Shown: positions 6,391 to 12,933 of the stretch, in pieces
Layout: the number at the start of each line of letters is the position of its first letter
Numbering within the stretch: the first letter of the stretch is position 1
Assembly (NCBI GenBank): GCA_020793555.1
Contig: DQIO01000288.1
Span: forward strand, 1-14,420
Length of the DNA stretch: 14,420 bases
Source: Methanosarcinaceae archaeon
GTDB taxonomy: Archaea; Halobacteriota; Methanosarcinia; Methanosarcinales; Methanosarcinaceae
Direction: 5' to 3'
Made by a program: the position numbers and the translations under genes
The notes under the pieces: model-generated
What the model saw: only the letters and a program-made list of their open reading frames with translations
Databases searched by the model: none
Told to the model about the DNA's origin: nothing

Positions 6391-6818
6391 TTTTTTAAAG
6401 GATAATTGAAGTTTTTTTTACACAAGCGCTGTACATGACTTAAATTGTACTCAATGCCAAAGTTCTGCTTTATGTAATGCTGTATATCTTTTGCAATAGC
6501 AAATACACCTTTGCCGGCTTCGGTTCTGAGTTCAGATAATTGCTCTTCACTTAGTTTTGCTTGTCCGCCTTTATAATTGAGCACGAGTAAAGAATCAAGT
6601 CCACCTTCTTTGTAGTAATTGATCCAATTGGTGATTGTATTATTCGTAACCGATAAAAATCTAGCAATATCTGAATATTTCCAACCTAGACATATGAGTT
6701 TAAACGCTTGAATGCGTTTCAGAATTTTAACAGACTTGGTTTTTGGCTCAGCAACTTTAAGTTGCTCATACTCTGCGTCTGAAATCTCAACTCGCTGAAA
6801 TGATTCACCTTTTCTCAT
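6381..6818 (-). CDS. IS630 transposase, N-terminal DNA-binding part (orfA)
   Basis: The protein has 145 residues. After a short polar start, the segment KILKRIQAFKLICLGWKYSDIARFLSVTNNTITNWINYYKEGGLDSL-type text (about 31-77) is the helix-turn-helix domain that recognises the IS termini. A second helical region follows (LSEEQLSELRTEAGKG, then IQHYIKQNFGIEYNLSHVQRLCKK), the usual second HTH-like half of IS630 proteins. It ends PLKKQD-TGA at 6381, just beyond the A7 run, where a -1 shift enters the frame of the catalytic part (continuing KKTGLIPGKAPT, a typical IS630 linker). Programmed frameshifting between orfA and orfB is known in this family. The alternative is a simple one-base indel in the run. 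Confidence 0.8.
   Translation of the reverse strand: MRKGESFQRVEISDAEYEQLKVAEPKTKSVKILKRIQAFKLICLGWKYSDIARFLSVTNNTITNWINYYKEGGLDSLLVLNYKGGQAKLSEEQLSELRTEAGKGVFAIAKDIQHYIKQNFGIEYNLSHVQRLCKKNFNYPLKKQD
6390..6396 (-). other. A7 slippery run, likely -1 frameshift site
   Basis: On the minus strand the orfA codons read TTA AAA AAA CAG. A -1 slip on A-AAA-AAA moves ribosomes into the orfB frame (ACA GGA CTG), restoring an IS630 protein. Both frames stay coherent right up to the run. Confidence 0.55.
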
Positions 6819-6850
6819 ACACTATATGGTGCACCCATAGTATATAGAAG

Positions 6851-7078
6851 TTACAAAAAATAGATGCGGTTTAGTATATCAATGAATTCATCACTGTAGT
6901 TTGCTGTTTCAGGGACTCCTATTATTGTGTCGATGTGATGTTTTTTACATTTGTTGCTTTTAGCCATACATATATATAAAATATTGGTAATATTCAAATT
7001 TTGCCAAAGTGTATTGGTGTCAGCATTAGCTAAGAAATTGTGAAATTGATGGAAACAGAAAATATTAAAAAGTCTCAT
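6851..7078 (-). CDS. Small hypothetical ORF, doubtful
   Basis: The frame has 75 codons, and its ATG overlaps the stop of the upstream membrane-protein gene as ATGA, with a G-rich stretch just before it. The first half is rich in F, N and H and looks unlike coding sequence. The second half, from an internal ATG about 38 codons in (MAKSNKCKKHHIDTIIGV and onward), has more protein-like composition. It ends TAA only a few bases before the IS630 right terminus, so it may be the N-terminal stub of a gene broken by that insertion. Function is not recognised. Confidence 0.3.
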   Translation of the reverse strand: MRLFNIFCFHQFHNFLANADTNTLWQNLNITNILYICMAKSNKCKKHHIDTIIGVPETANYSDEFIDILNRIYFL

Positions 7079-7626
7079 TTTCCCCCCTTTGTTCTGTTGT
7101 CAATCACAGTGCCATAAACCGTAAGAATGGCAGTCAAACCAAGGTAAATCAATATCACTGTCACCGGAGATGGAACACCAATGTCCAAAACATCGAATTG
7201 AAATGTTCGCATTAGATTTGCAGTGGTTGCCAAGAATCCACCAACACCAAATGAAAATAAAAATCCATTTGTTGTCCAGTATATAGGTTCAACCGATAAT
7301 CTCTGCACGACAATGACAACAGTCAAAAGTGCCACAGTCACCCACAACTTAAAAAGAATAAGACCAATACCGCCCTGATTTACCATTATGTGTCGTGCAA
7401 TAGGATTCGACTCTGTGCAAACTCCGCAAAAACTCATCATGAATGCACCCGTAATTGAGTCACCAATCCCAAAAGTGATAAATGCTGCAAGCGCAAGATA
7501 CAACTGGATCTTCGTCTTCCGATCAAGTTTGAAAGAATATTCACTGCGTATGAATGGAATAAAATTTTTGATTGTTTGATTTAAGTCCAAGTGTAAATCG
7601 TTTTCATCCAATAATTCATTTTGCAT
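7075..7626 (-). CDS. Four-helix membrane protein, DUF5658-like
   Basis: The protein has 183 residues. A soluble acidic/basic N-terminus (about 1-40) is followed by four hydrophobic segments: about 42-66, 86-108, 119-140 and 152-174. Segment 1 contains GIGDSITGAFMM, and shortly after comes ESNPIARHIM. The D-[ST]-hydrophobic then E-x-NP-x-x-R pattern resembles the small membrane family DUF5658, whose function is not established. CGVC in the loop is a CxxC pair, possibly structural or redox. A good ribosome-binding site AGGGGT lies about 7 nt before the ATG, so translation of this start is well supported. The gene is followed by the doubtful 75-codon frame with a 4-nt overlap. The family call is from motif memory and needs a profile search. 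Confidence 0.6.
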   Translation of the reverse strand: MQNELLDENDLHLDLNQTIKNFIPFIRSEYSFKLDRKTKIQLYLALAAFITFGIGDSITGAFMMSFCGVCTESNPIARHIMVNQGGIGLILFKLWVTVALLTVVIVVQRLSVEPIYWTTNGFLFSFGVGGFLATTANLMRTFQFDVLDIGVPSPVTVILIYLGLTAILTVYGTVIDNRTKGGK

Positions 7627-7953
7627 TGTTTTTACCCCTAAATATTATTTTTTTTTGTTTGGCAAACCATTACTCTTCCTGAATAAAGATGAACAATGTC
7701 CAATCTTTATACAAGCCCCTCATGGGCAATGCAAAGAAGAGAGATCATTGATGTCACGACGTTATAATTCTACAACACCAACATAATGCTCTTATGTATT
7801 GCACAAATACAATTTTATAATTAAATTGATGGTTAATAAAGATTGCGCATTGGGTCAACTTTTGCATAATTGCACACTTTCTGCCCCAGATTAATTGTGC
7901 ATTGCAGCATCTTGAAAAAACGAAAAATAAACACCAATATTTAAAAAACAAAG
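7627..7953. other. Intergenic region without a supported gene
   Basis: This 327-nt AT-rich stretch separates the membrane-protein gene from the tRNA. It contains several loosely repeated strings on either strand: TTGCGCATTG, TTGCATAATTGCAC and TTGTGCATTGC (7830-7910). These may be decayed regulatory or repeat sequences. The tRNA 3' end is followed, on the minus strand, by a T6 tract (7943-7948) suited to termination. Confidence 0.4.
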
Positions 7954-8027
7954 AGCCTCCGAAGGGATTCGAACCCTCGACCTGCTGATTACGAATCAGC
8001 CGCTATACCGGGCTAAGCCACAGAGGC
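7954..8027 (-). tRNA. tRNA-Thr (anticodon CGU)
   Basis: The 74-nt gene folds as a standard cloverleaf. The acceptor stem GCCTCTG pairs with CGGAGGC (one T-G pair). The D arm is GCTTAGCCCGGTATAGC, and the anticodon stem GCTGA/TCAGC encloses loop TTCGTAA with anticodon CGT. The T arm is GAGGG-TTCGAAT-CCCTT. The discriminator base is T, as in archaeal threonine tRNAs, and CCA is not encoded. It decodes ACG. No intron is visible. A T-rich tract follows the 3' end. Confidence 0.96.
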
Positions 8028-8044
8028 ACTTGATGTACAATAAC

Positions 8045-8062
8045 AATATAATGATTTAACGA
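8045..8062 (-). promoter_or_regulatory. Promoter of tRNA-Thr
   Basis: Reading leftward, TTAAATCATTATATTG puts a TATA-like element near 8050-8054, about 25 nt before the tRNA 5' end at 8027. Confidence 0.45.
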
Positions 8063-8091
8063 TTTCGCTCACCCACAATAAAAATACCGGT

Positions 8092-9111
8092 TCAAGCAAC
8101 CCTGGCCTCAATACAGATATTGTACTGGTGCGGAGCATACGACCTGACAGTCCGTTTCTCCAAAACCTCGATTTCCCTGCAGGCGCGCTTTGCCGCAGCC
8201 TCGATAAGCCCGATGGAACCATCGAAAAGATCATCCTCATGCGTCATTCCATAGTAATGTATCATACCACCCGGTTTTGTAAATTTGACCGCAGAATCCA
8301 GAAAATCATAAGCATTGTGCGGCAGGTTCATGATCACATGATCGGCAATACTGGCAATACTGGCAAACCCTTGCGTTTCCGTTTCCGTCACCAAATTTGC
8401 ATCACCTTCTATAACCTCAACATTGTCCACAGAGTTCAAAACAACGTTCCTGCGCAAAAACTCAACCGCAGCCGGATTCTTATCGATTGCAATAACCTTT
8501 TTTGGAGTGGCTTTCTTTGCGATAAGGATACTATACGGACCAACGCCTGCAAACATATCCACAACCACATCATCCGGCTTTATCCATGACAATATCCTCT
8601 CGCGCTCAGTAGACAGGCGTGGAGTAAAATATGCTTTTGCAAGGTCAACCGCATACCTGCATCCGTATTCCTTATGGATTGTTTCAGTTTTGTCTATACC
8701 TGCAATTAGCGTAAACTCGCGCACCCGAAATTCCCCCACAACAGGCGACGTTGCACCAAGAACAGTATTTACATGAGGGTGAAATCTGAGCAATGCCTCA
8801 CCAATCCGGTCGGCATCGGGATCATCGGCTTCTATCAGCGCAATGTCACCAATAACCTCATAATGCGGCATGAATCCCAACAGGTCTTCAAGCGTTGGTG
8901 CCTTTTCATGTTCCTTAAACTCATGTTTAAGAAACTCTACATCACCGAGATTCCTTTTCTCAACATCATCCGGTTCCCTAACAAGCGGAAGAAACAAATA
9001 ATCTGTATCTGATGCGATTCTTTTGGAACTATCAAGCAGTTCCATCTCGATAAGGGCGCGTCGGTTTGGTTCACCATATCTCTTTGCCACTTTTATACAA
9101 TTTATCCCCAC
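8092..9111 (-). CDS. trm5: tRNA (guanine37-N1)-methyltransferase, Trm5b type
   Basis: The enzyme transfers methyl from S-adenosylmethionine to N1 of G37, next to the anticodon, preventing frameshifting (EC 2.1.1.228). GTG 9111 gives 339 residues, matching archaeal Trm5b (about 335-340). Visible elements in order: the N-terminal D1 domain beginning GINCIKVAKRYGEPNRR; the D2 segment VDLAKAYFTPRLSTERER; SAM-binding motif I DMFAGVGPYSILIAKK; the acidic loop AIDKNPAAVEFLRRN; EGDAN; and the catalytic NLP motif NLPHNAYDFL. A strong Shine-Dalgarno GAGGTGA (9117-9123) lies 5 nt before GTG 9111. That supports this start over ATG 9147, which would add 12 unlikely residues and overlap lysE. The gene begins 10 nt after the lysE-family stop, so the two are probably co-transcribed. 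Stop is TGA. Confidence 0.92.
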   Translation of the reverse strand: MGINCIKVAKRYGEPNRRALIEMELLDSSKRIASDTDYLFLPLVREPDDVEKRNLGDVEFLKHEFKEHEKAPTLEDLLGFMPHYEVIGDIALIEADDPDADRIGEALLRFHPHVNTVLGATSPVVGEFRVREFTLIAGIDKTETIHKEYGCRYAVDLAKAYFTPRLSTERERILSWIKPDDVVVDMFAGVGPYSILIAKKATPKKVIAIDKNPAAVEFLRRNVVLNSVDNVEVIEGDANLVTETETQGFASIASIADHVIMNLPHNAYDFLDSAVKFTKPGGMIHYYGMTHEDDLFDGSIGLIEAAAKRACREIEVLEKRTVRSYAPHQYNICIEARVA

Positions 9112-9121
9112 ATCACTCACC

Positions 9122-9733
9122 TCACCCAATCGCAAACCATGCACCAAAAACTATCAGGAACACGCCACATGAAACCAATATTCGTTCATAGGTCTTTGAA
9201 GACATTAAGCTTTTTCCGCGGCTAAACGATGCCGATACCAAACTATACCATCCAAGGTCAGCCATCCAGTGACCTATAACAAAAAACGCTACTGCAATCA
9301 AACTAATCTCAAGCCCGCGCATGACAAGTGCGCTACCGGCAGCAAGCCACCAAATCCAGAAATACGGGTTCGACGCGGATGTAAGGATACCTGCCATAAC
9401 AGGACTGGATACAAATGCACCATCTGAATGCAAAGCCTCCGATGCATCGCTGGCACCTTTTATTGTCATTGCCCCAAATACAATAAGAACAATTCCTCCA
9501 ACCACCGAGATTATAGATATAGCTTCACTTCCGATAAATGAAGTCAAACCAAGTACGATCAATACCGCGATAACCAATTCAAGCAAAGCATGACCAAAAA
9601 CCACTTCAGGACCTGCAATCCATCCTCTCTTAAGCGATGAATCGATTGTTGCGAATAACATCGGACCTGGCATGAGGGCACCTGAAAGACCCACAGCAAA
9701 CCCGACAAGGAGCATATCAAATATTTCAAACAT
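9122..9733 (-). CDS. LysE/RhtB-family membrane exporter
   Basis: The protein has 203 residues, the normal length for LysE-type translocators that export amino acids or related small molecules across the cytoplasmic membrane. The family N-terminal motif is clear (GLSGALMPGPMLFATIDSSL, helix 1), followed by RGWIAGPEVVFGHALLELV. About six hydrophobic segments follow, including IISVVGGIVLIVFGAMTIKG and the typical ASNPYFWIWWLAAGSALV. The substrate cannot be told from sequence. The ATG at 9733 puts the motif at the usual distance; there is only a weak ribosome-binding site. trm5 follows within 10 nt. A TATA-like box inside the inverted repeat at 9784-9828 would start a transcript with a leader of about 30 nt. 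Stop is TGA. Confidence 0.88.
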   Translation of the reverse strand: MFEIFDMLLVGFAVGLSGALMPGPMLFATIDSSLKRGWIAGPEVVFGHALLELVIAVLIVLGLTSFIGSEAISIISVVGGIVLIVFGAMTIKGASDASEALHSDGAFVSSPVMAGILTSASNPYFWIWWLAAGSALVMRGLEISLIAVAFFVIGHWMADLGWYSLVSASFSRGKSLMSSKTYERILVSCGVFLIVFGAWFAIG

Positions 9734-9783
9734 GGTTGATACAAAAAACCTGTTATTGGTTAAAAAAGTAATTGGTTAAATCG

Positions 9784-9828
9784 GCTTTGTGTATAAAGTC
9801 AATTATCCCCTTACTTTATACACAAAGC
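9784..9828. promoter_or_regulatory. Perfect 16-bp inverted repeat with a TATA-like box in each arm
   Basis: The left arm GCTTTGTGTATAAAGT (9784-9799) and right arm ACTTTATACACAAAGC (9813-9828) are perfect complements around a 13-nt spacer. Each arm, read away from the centre, contains CTTTATAC, a plausible TATA box. The leftward one would serve lysE-trm5 (start near 9767). The rightward one would start near 9844, where no gene is evident. It could be a symmetric promoter or operator, or a stem-loop. Confidence 0.55.
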
Positions 9829-9903
9829 TCTACACACGGGATTAGGGTGAGGGTTGGTTATCACCTCAGGATTCAAAGCAAGAAATCGTTTTATTTATGT
9901 ATA

Positions 9904-10199
9904 TCGCACTTTCCGCAGGTAAATCCCAAAAGTGAATCTTTTTCTTGGATAAAAAATGATGCCGCATGAGTACGGTTTTAAAAATATGCTCACAAATGGT
10001 TTAGAATGATGTATGTCTATTTTTCACCGAAGTTTGCAAATTGTATACTAAAACATGATCTTTCCAACATTGAATGGGCGAATATTGTCATCTCACCATG
10101 CACATATGTATTCACAGTATAAATATAATATGTAATGGATATTAAAAACCGATATCAAGAAAAATGTTTAAAATTTTCATATACCTGCGGAAAGCGAGA
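9904..10199. mobile_element. MITE-like element 1 (about 296 bp, no transposase)
   Basis: The terminal inverted repeats are TCGCACTTTCCGCAGGTA at the left (9904-9921) and, reversed, TCTCGCTTTCCGCAGGTA at the right (10182-10199). They share CTTTCCGCAGGTA exactly. Inside both ends similar text follows (AAT...CTTTTTCTT and its variant). No protein is encoded, so it is non-autonomous. The ends match those of the 110-bp element at 13832-13941. Flanking 4-mers (TATA and TTGA) do not form a clear target duplication. It contains copy 3 of the 21-bp motif. Confidence 0.6.
10066..10086 (+). repeat. Copy 3 of dispersed 21-bp motif
   Basis: AACATTGAATGG followed by GCGAATATT, inside MITE-like element 1. 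The same orientation as copies 1 and 2. Confidence 0.55.
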
Positions 10200-10456
10200 T
10201 TGATGCTTTCTACCTGGTTATTATTAAATGTTATTGAAATCTTCTATAACAGGTATTTTAGTTCATAATCCTTACAAATCTAATATGAAATATACCTGAA
10301 AACACTATATACAGGCCTTGTAACATTTGTATGGGATATACCGTGACTTATAAACGAATATGTATTAAATTCACAAAATTAGACATTATCTTTTCTCTTC
10401 GAACTTACTTGCAGCATTGATATACTTTATATACTTCTTCTAATGTATTTTACCAC
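10200..10456 (+). promoter_or_regulatory. Gene-free stretch ending in a leaderless-type promoter
   Basis: No gene is seen in 10200-10456. An imperfect inverted repeat (CAGGTAT near 10253 against ATACCTG near 10299) may be another remnant of the MITE family. TATA-like CTTTATATAC (10426-10435) is centred about 26 nt before ATG 10457, which suggests a leaderless mRNA for the lipoprotein gene. Confidence 0.45.
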
Positions 10457-11263
10457 ATGATAGAAAAAACACTCGCCCTAACACTCATTATACTAACTGT
10501 GCTTTTAGCAGTTGGATGCATAGACACAATTCCAGAGCCTGCTGAATCAAATGAAGATATCGAGTTTAAGAAATACTCAGGAAATTCTGATGACTCTTAC
10601 GGTAGAATTTTTACTACTCACTGCTATGTTATTGATGAAGATGAATCACTTGTCAAAGAAATGGTTGGCAAAGAACTCTTTGACGCAGCCCAAGAAAACG
10701 TAGTACATATCAACGGAGAAGCGTACTCATTTGTACTAAATGGAGTTGCAAGATATGAAATGACAGATGGCGGTCCAGCTGATACTCACTTCTACTTACG
10801 ATTTGAGGACCCAGAAAATTCACGCATCTGTGTTATCTTCCGGCTTGAAAACCGAGGGTCAGCAAGAGCACCTTTTCTTTCCTCAACGCATACTAACATG
10901 TCATTGCATGTTTCTAGTAACCTTGATGGGCATGGACTTGGCACCATTCTGCCAAAAGATACTGCAGACATTGTGCTGACTGATGGCATTATTCTTTCAC
11001 ACTCAGAAGACGAGTATGAATACCTCGATATGTATATTGGCAAAGGATACATTGTCATCAAAGAAGACTACGACTACGAGTGCCCAGAAAAAATGTGGGT
11101 TGGTGGAGAGTATGTGTACAAAGGAGATGAAGACTATGTCTGCTATCACGAAGGTTACTTCATCCCAAAACAAGTGATACCCTTTAATTCGACGTACCCA
11201 GAGGACATCATACAAAAATGTTGCAACGGATTGCCAAAAAATCCTTGGCTGCCAGCGTGCTAA
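10457..11263 (+). CDS. Secreted lipoprotein, unknown function
   Basis: The protein has 268 residues. A basic start MIEK, a hydrophobic stretch (TLALTLIILTVLLAVG) and Cys21 form a lipobox-like signal peptide (AVGC). The mature protein is probably lipid-anchored on the outer face of the cell membrane. The rest is acidic and aromatic-rich. It has six cysteines outside the signal peptide: one each in FTTHCYV and SRICVIF, then YECPE and YVCYHE, an adjacent pair in KCCNG and a C-terminal Cys (so seven residues in all), which could form disulfides. A region around HFYLRFEDPENSRICVIFRLENRG looks like a beta-strand-rich domain. I do not recognise the family. The gene stands alone, with a TATA box 26 nt upstream and a hairpin plus T-run downstream. 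A MITE lies within 260 bp, so it may belong to a variable region. Confidence 0.72.
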   Translation: MIEKTLALTLIILTVLLAVGCIDTIPEPAESNEDIEFKKYSGNSDDSYGRIFTTHCYVIDEDESLVKEMVGKELFDAAQENVVHINGEAYSFVLNGVARYEMTDGGPADTHFYLRFEDPENSRICVIFRLENRGSARAPFLSSTHTNMSLHVSSNLDGHGLGTILPKDTADIVLTDGIILSHSEDEYEYLDMYIGKGYIVIKEDYDYECPEKMWVGGEYVYKGDEDYVCYHEGYFIPKQVIPFNSTYPEDIIQKCCNGLPKNPWLPAC

Positions 11264-11289
11264 ATTCCCTTTTAATATTTTTGAATACC

Positions 11290-11337
11290 TCGGGCTTTAG
11301 CCCGATGGATGAAATATAGTTAGTTTTCGCTCTTTTT
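11290..11337 (+). terminator. Hairpin and T-run after the lipoprotein gene
   Basis: TCGGGCT (11290-11296) and AGCCCGA (11299-11305) pair perfectly around two T residues, 27 nt past the stop. A T-run follows at about 11331-11337. The T-run is the likely archaeal termination signal. The hairpin resembles subterminal hairpins of IS200/IS605-type elements, but no TnpA or TnpB is present. Confidence 0.4.
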
Positions 11338-11339
11338 TA

Positions 11340-11710
11340 GAATAGAATATTTTTTTGTTTCTGCTTTGCAGAAAGGTTCGTACAGCGGAACTTTCGGCGT
11401 GTTCAATCACCAAATTGTCATAAGTAAAAGCTCTGAAGCGTCGGAAGCGTCACTACGAAGTTTTATTCATTTTATCCCAGACTGCCGCATCCACGGTCTC
11501 CGCTTCCGGGTCTGGATAATCAGGATGAATGGCCCACAGTGCTTCTACCTTGTCCGGACGGGGGGTGTTTATCGGAGAAGCCGCTTGTCCTAATGGTAGC
11601 CAATGGGATAACAGGACGGCCAAGCAGCTGCCGGAAGTGTCAAGGACTGCGGTGTGGGGCAGGGCTGCACTCTGCCTGGCTTGGGCTCAAAAATCAAAAA
11701 CAAGTCAATA
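11340..11710. other. Gene-poor stretch with a GC-rich block
   Basis: From about 11440 to 11690 the sequence is much richer in G+C than its surroundings. A stem TATC(C)CAGAC (about 11473-11482) pairs with GTCTGGATA (11510-11518), and GGCAG/CTGCC can pair near 11657-11676. On the minus strand a frame without an ATG (11686 to stop TAG 11453, 77 codons) ends in protein-like text ALWAIHPDYPDPEAETVD. Plus-strand frames also exist but look like composition artefacts. It could be a structured RNA, a gene fragment from a GC-rich donor or a decayed mobile piece; I cannot decide. Confidence 0.3.
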
Positions 11711-11741
11711 AAATATATACTATAAAGTCTCTATTAAACAC
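11711..11741 (+). promoter_or_regulatory. Leaderless-type promoter of the baeRF-like gene
   Basis: TATA-like AAATATATAC (11711-11720) is centred about 26 nt before ATG 11742. No Shine-Dalgarno sequence is present, consistent with leaderless initiation. Confidence 0.5.
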
Positions 11742-12860
11742 ATGCTTACAGATCTTAATAACAGTGACATTAAAGAGCTTTCGGAAATTTATGATCCTGA
11801 AAACAGGGATTCGTTTATCAGCCTTTATCTGGATATCGAAAATCTTGACAGAAAATTTGTGGGAAGAAGAAAAAACACTTGCAAATCTATTCTGAAAGGA
11901 AATAAAGAATTGTCTGAAAATTTTGAAAAATCAATTCAAATGGTAGAGGAATATTTGAATAAAAGCGATAGAGAAAAAGGGCAGCAAGGTCTTGCAATAT
12001 TTGCATCAAATATTCACAACTTTTTTAAAGTATACAAATTAGGGATGCCAGTTGAAAACCTGCTGATCGTAGATACATCACCATATATCAAACCACTTGC
12101 AAAACTGGTTGACGAATATGAATCATTCGGACTTGTTCTTCTGGACAGTCATAGAGTAAAAATCTATGTTGTTTCCTCAGGTAAAGTCGGATATCAAAAG
12201 GAAAAAGCCATTGATATTATTAACAAACATAAGAAAGGCGGGATGTCACAGGCGCGTTTCCAGAGACTAAGAAAGGGTGCGATTGATCATTTTCTTAAGG
12301 ATATCTTAGAGGATGTTGAAAAATTGTTTTTAAAGGAAGAGGTAGTCAGAATTATTATTGCAGGTCCCGGTAATGCGAAAACAATGTTTAACAATATCCT
12401 CCCACCTCACATTAAGTCTAAAGTTATAGATATTATTGATATAGATTTTGACGAAGCGCAAGGCAGGCTTATTTCGAAGGCTAAGGAAATCGCCTTAGAG
12501 GATGAAAAAGAAACAAGCAAAAACAATATGAGTAGATTAATGGGTGAAATACTGAAAAACGGACTTGCAGTTCACGGTTTAAGAGAAACAATGGATGCCG
12601 TGATAAATGGTCAGGTAGAGTTGCTGTTTGTAAATAAAGGTTATCAAATAAGAGGCTGGATTTGTGAGAAATGCCAGATTGTTGATTCAGGTGTAAAAGA
12701 TAAATGTCCGTATTGCGATAGCAAAACATCAGAGGTTGATGTTATAGAAGAGATCATTGAGTTTGCCCAAAGAACAGGCACAACAATTGAGTTTGTTGAA
12801 GATGATCTTAGATTGGCGAAACTTGGTGGTGTAGGTGGATTGCTGAGGTTTAAGACTTAA
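11742..12860 (+). CDS. Vms1/baeRF-type release-factor homologue with zinc ribbon
   Basis: The 372-residue protein is related to eRF1/Pelota. In order: an N-terminal domain (about 1-125); a middle RNase H-like domain beginning FGLVLLDSHRVKIYVV (129-144) and carrying the catalytic-loop motif KGGMSQARFQRLR (165-177); then an eL30-like C-terminal domain with a four-cysteine zinc ribbon (C308, C311, C322, C325) and the aRF1-like ending KLGGVGGLLRF. In eRF1 the loop is GGQ. In Vms1/VLRF1 and bacterial-archaeal baeRF proteins a GxxSQ-type loop cleaves peptidyl-tRNA on stalled 60S/50S subunits. By analogy this protein may release stalled nascent chains in ribosome quality control. That role, and the choice of baeRF subfamily, is inferred. 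It is monocistronic by appearance and convergent with the next gene. Stop is TAA. Confidence 0.82.
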   Translation: MLTDLNNSDIKELSEIYDPENRDSFISLYLDIENLDRKFVGRRKNTCKSILKGNKELSENFEKSIQMVEEYLNKSDREKGQQGLAIFASNIHNFFKVYKLGMPVENLLIVDTSPYIKPLAKLVDEYESFGLVLLDSHRVKIYVVSSGKVGYQKEKAIDIINKHKKGGMSQARFQRLRKGAIDHFLKDILEDVEKLFLKEEVVRIIIAGPGNAKTMFNNILPPHIKSKVIDIIDIDFDEAQGRLISKAKEIALEDEKETSKNNMSRLMGEILKNGLAVHGLRETMDAVINGQVELLFVNKGYQIRGWICEKCQIVDSGVKDKCPYCDSKTSEVDVIEEIIEFAQRTGTTIEFVEDDLRLAKLGGVGGLLRFKT

Positions 12861-12897
12861 AACAGCTAACAACTACTTTATCAGCCTTTTCGTAATC

Positions 12898-12928
12898 GAT
12901 GCCATTCTCTACATACTGGTGTGGCATC
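12898..12928. terminator. Stem-loop between convergent genes
   Basis: GATGCCA (12898-12904) and TGGCATC (12922-12928) pair perfectly around 17 nt. The structure sits in the 73-nt gap between two convergent stop codons and could serve transcripts from both sides. Confidence 0.4.
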
Positions 12929-12933
12929 TAAGA

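Larger units (their letters stand above)
5763..6846 (-). mobile_element. IS630-family insertion sequence
   Basis: The element is about 1.08 kb, normal for IS630. It carries a two-part DDE transposase on the minus strand and is bounded by imperfect terminal inverted repeats. The left end begins TATACTAC (5763) and the right end, read inward on the minus strand, begins TATACTATGG (from 6844), with further similarity around GCA. Both ends sit at TA dinucleotides, the target used by IS630/Tc1-mariner elements. The repeat match is imperfect, so exact borders may shift by a few bases. Confidence 0.72.

Noticed and set aside
7800..7910. Possible CRISPR-like array of TTGCGCA/TTGCAT strings
   Set aside because: The strings are short, irregularly spaced and vary; there are no repeats of 24-37 bp with unique spacers anywhere in the window.
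8013..8240. Minus-strand 75-codon frame overlapping the 3' end of trm5 and the tRNA
   Set aside because: It runs out of frame through trm5 and into the tRNA gene, so it cannot be a real protein gene.
8128..9012. Plus-strand open frames opposite trm5 (153, 117 and 79 codons)
   Set aside because: They lie antisense to a complete, motif-rich trm5 gene; their composition is explained by the opposite strand.
10767..11215. Alternative frames inside the lipoprotein gene on both strands
   Set aside because: The lipoprotein frame has the start, signal peptide and promoter; the others are shadows.
11290..11305. End hairpin of an IS200/IS605 or TnpB-only element
   Set aside because: The hairpin form fits, but no TnpA or TnpB frame or second end is found nearby, so it is kept as a likely terminator-region stem-loop.
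11366..11895. Plus-strand frames of 60-118 codons in the GC-rich block
   Set aside because: No promoter or ribosome-binding site with proper spacing; one runs out of frame into the baeRF-like gene; composition artefact of the GC-rich block is likely.
12481..12729. Minus-strand 82-codon frame inside the baeRF-like gene
   Set aside because: Antisense to the zinc-ribbon region of a convincing gene.
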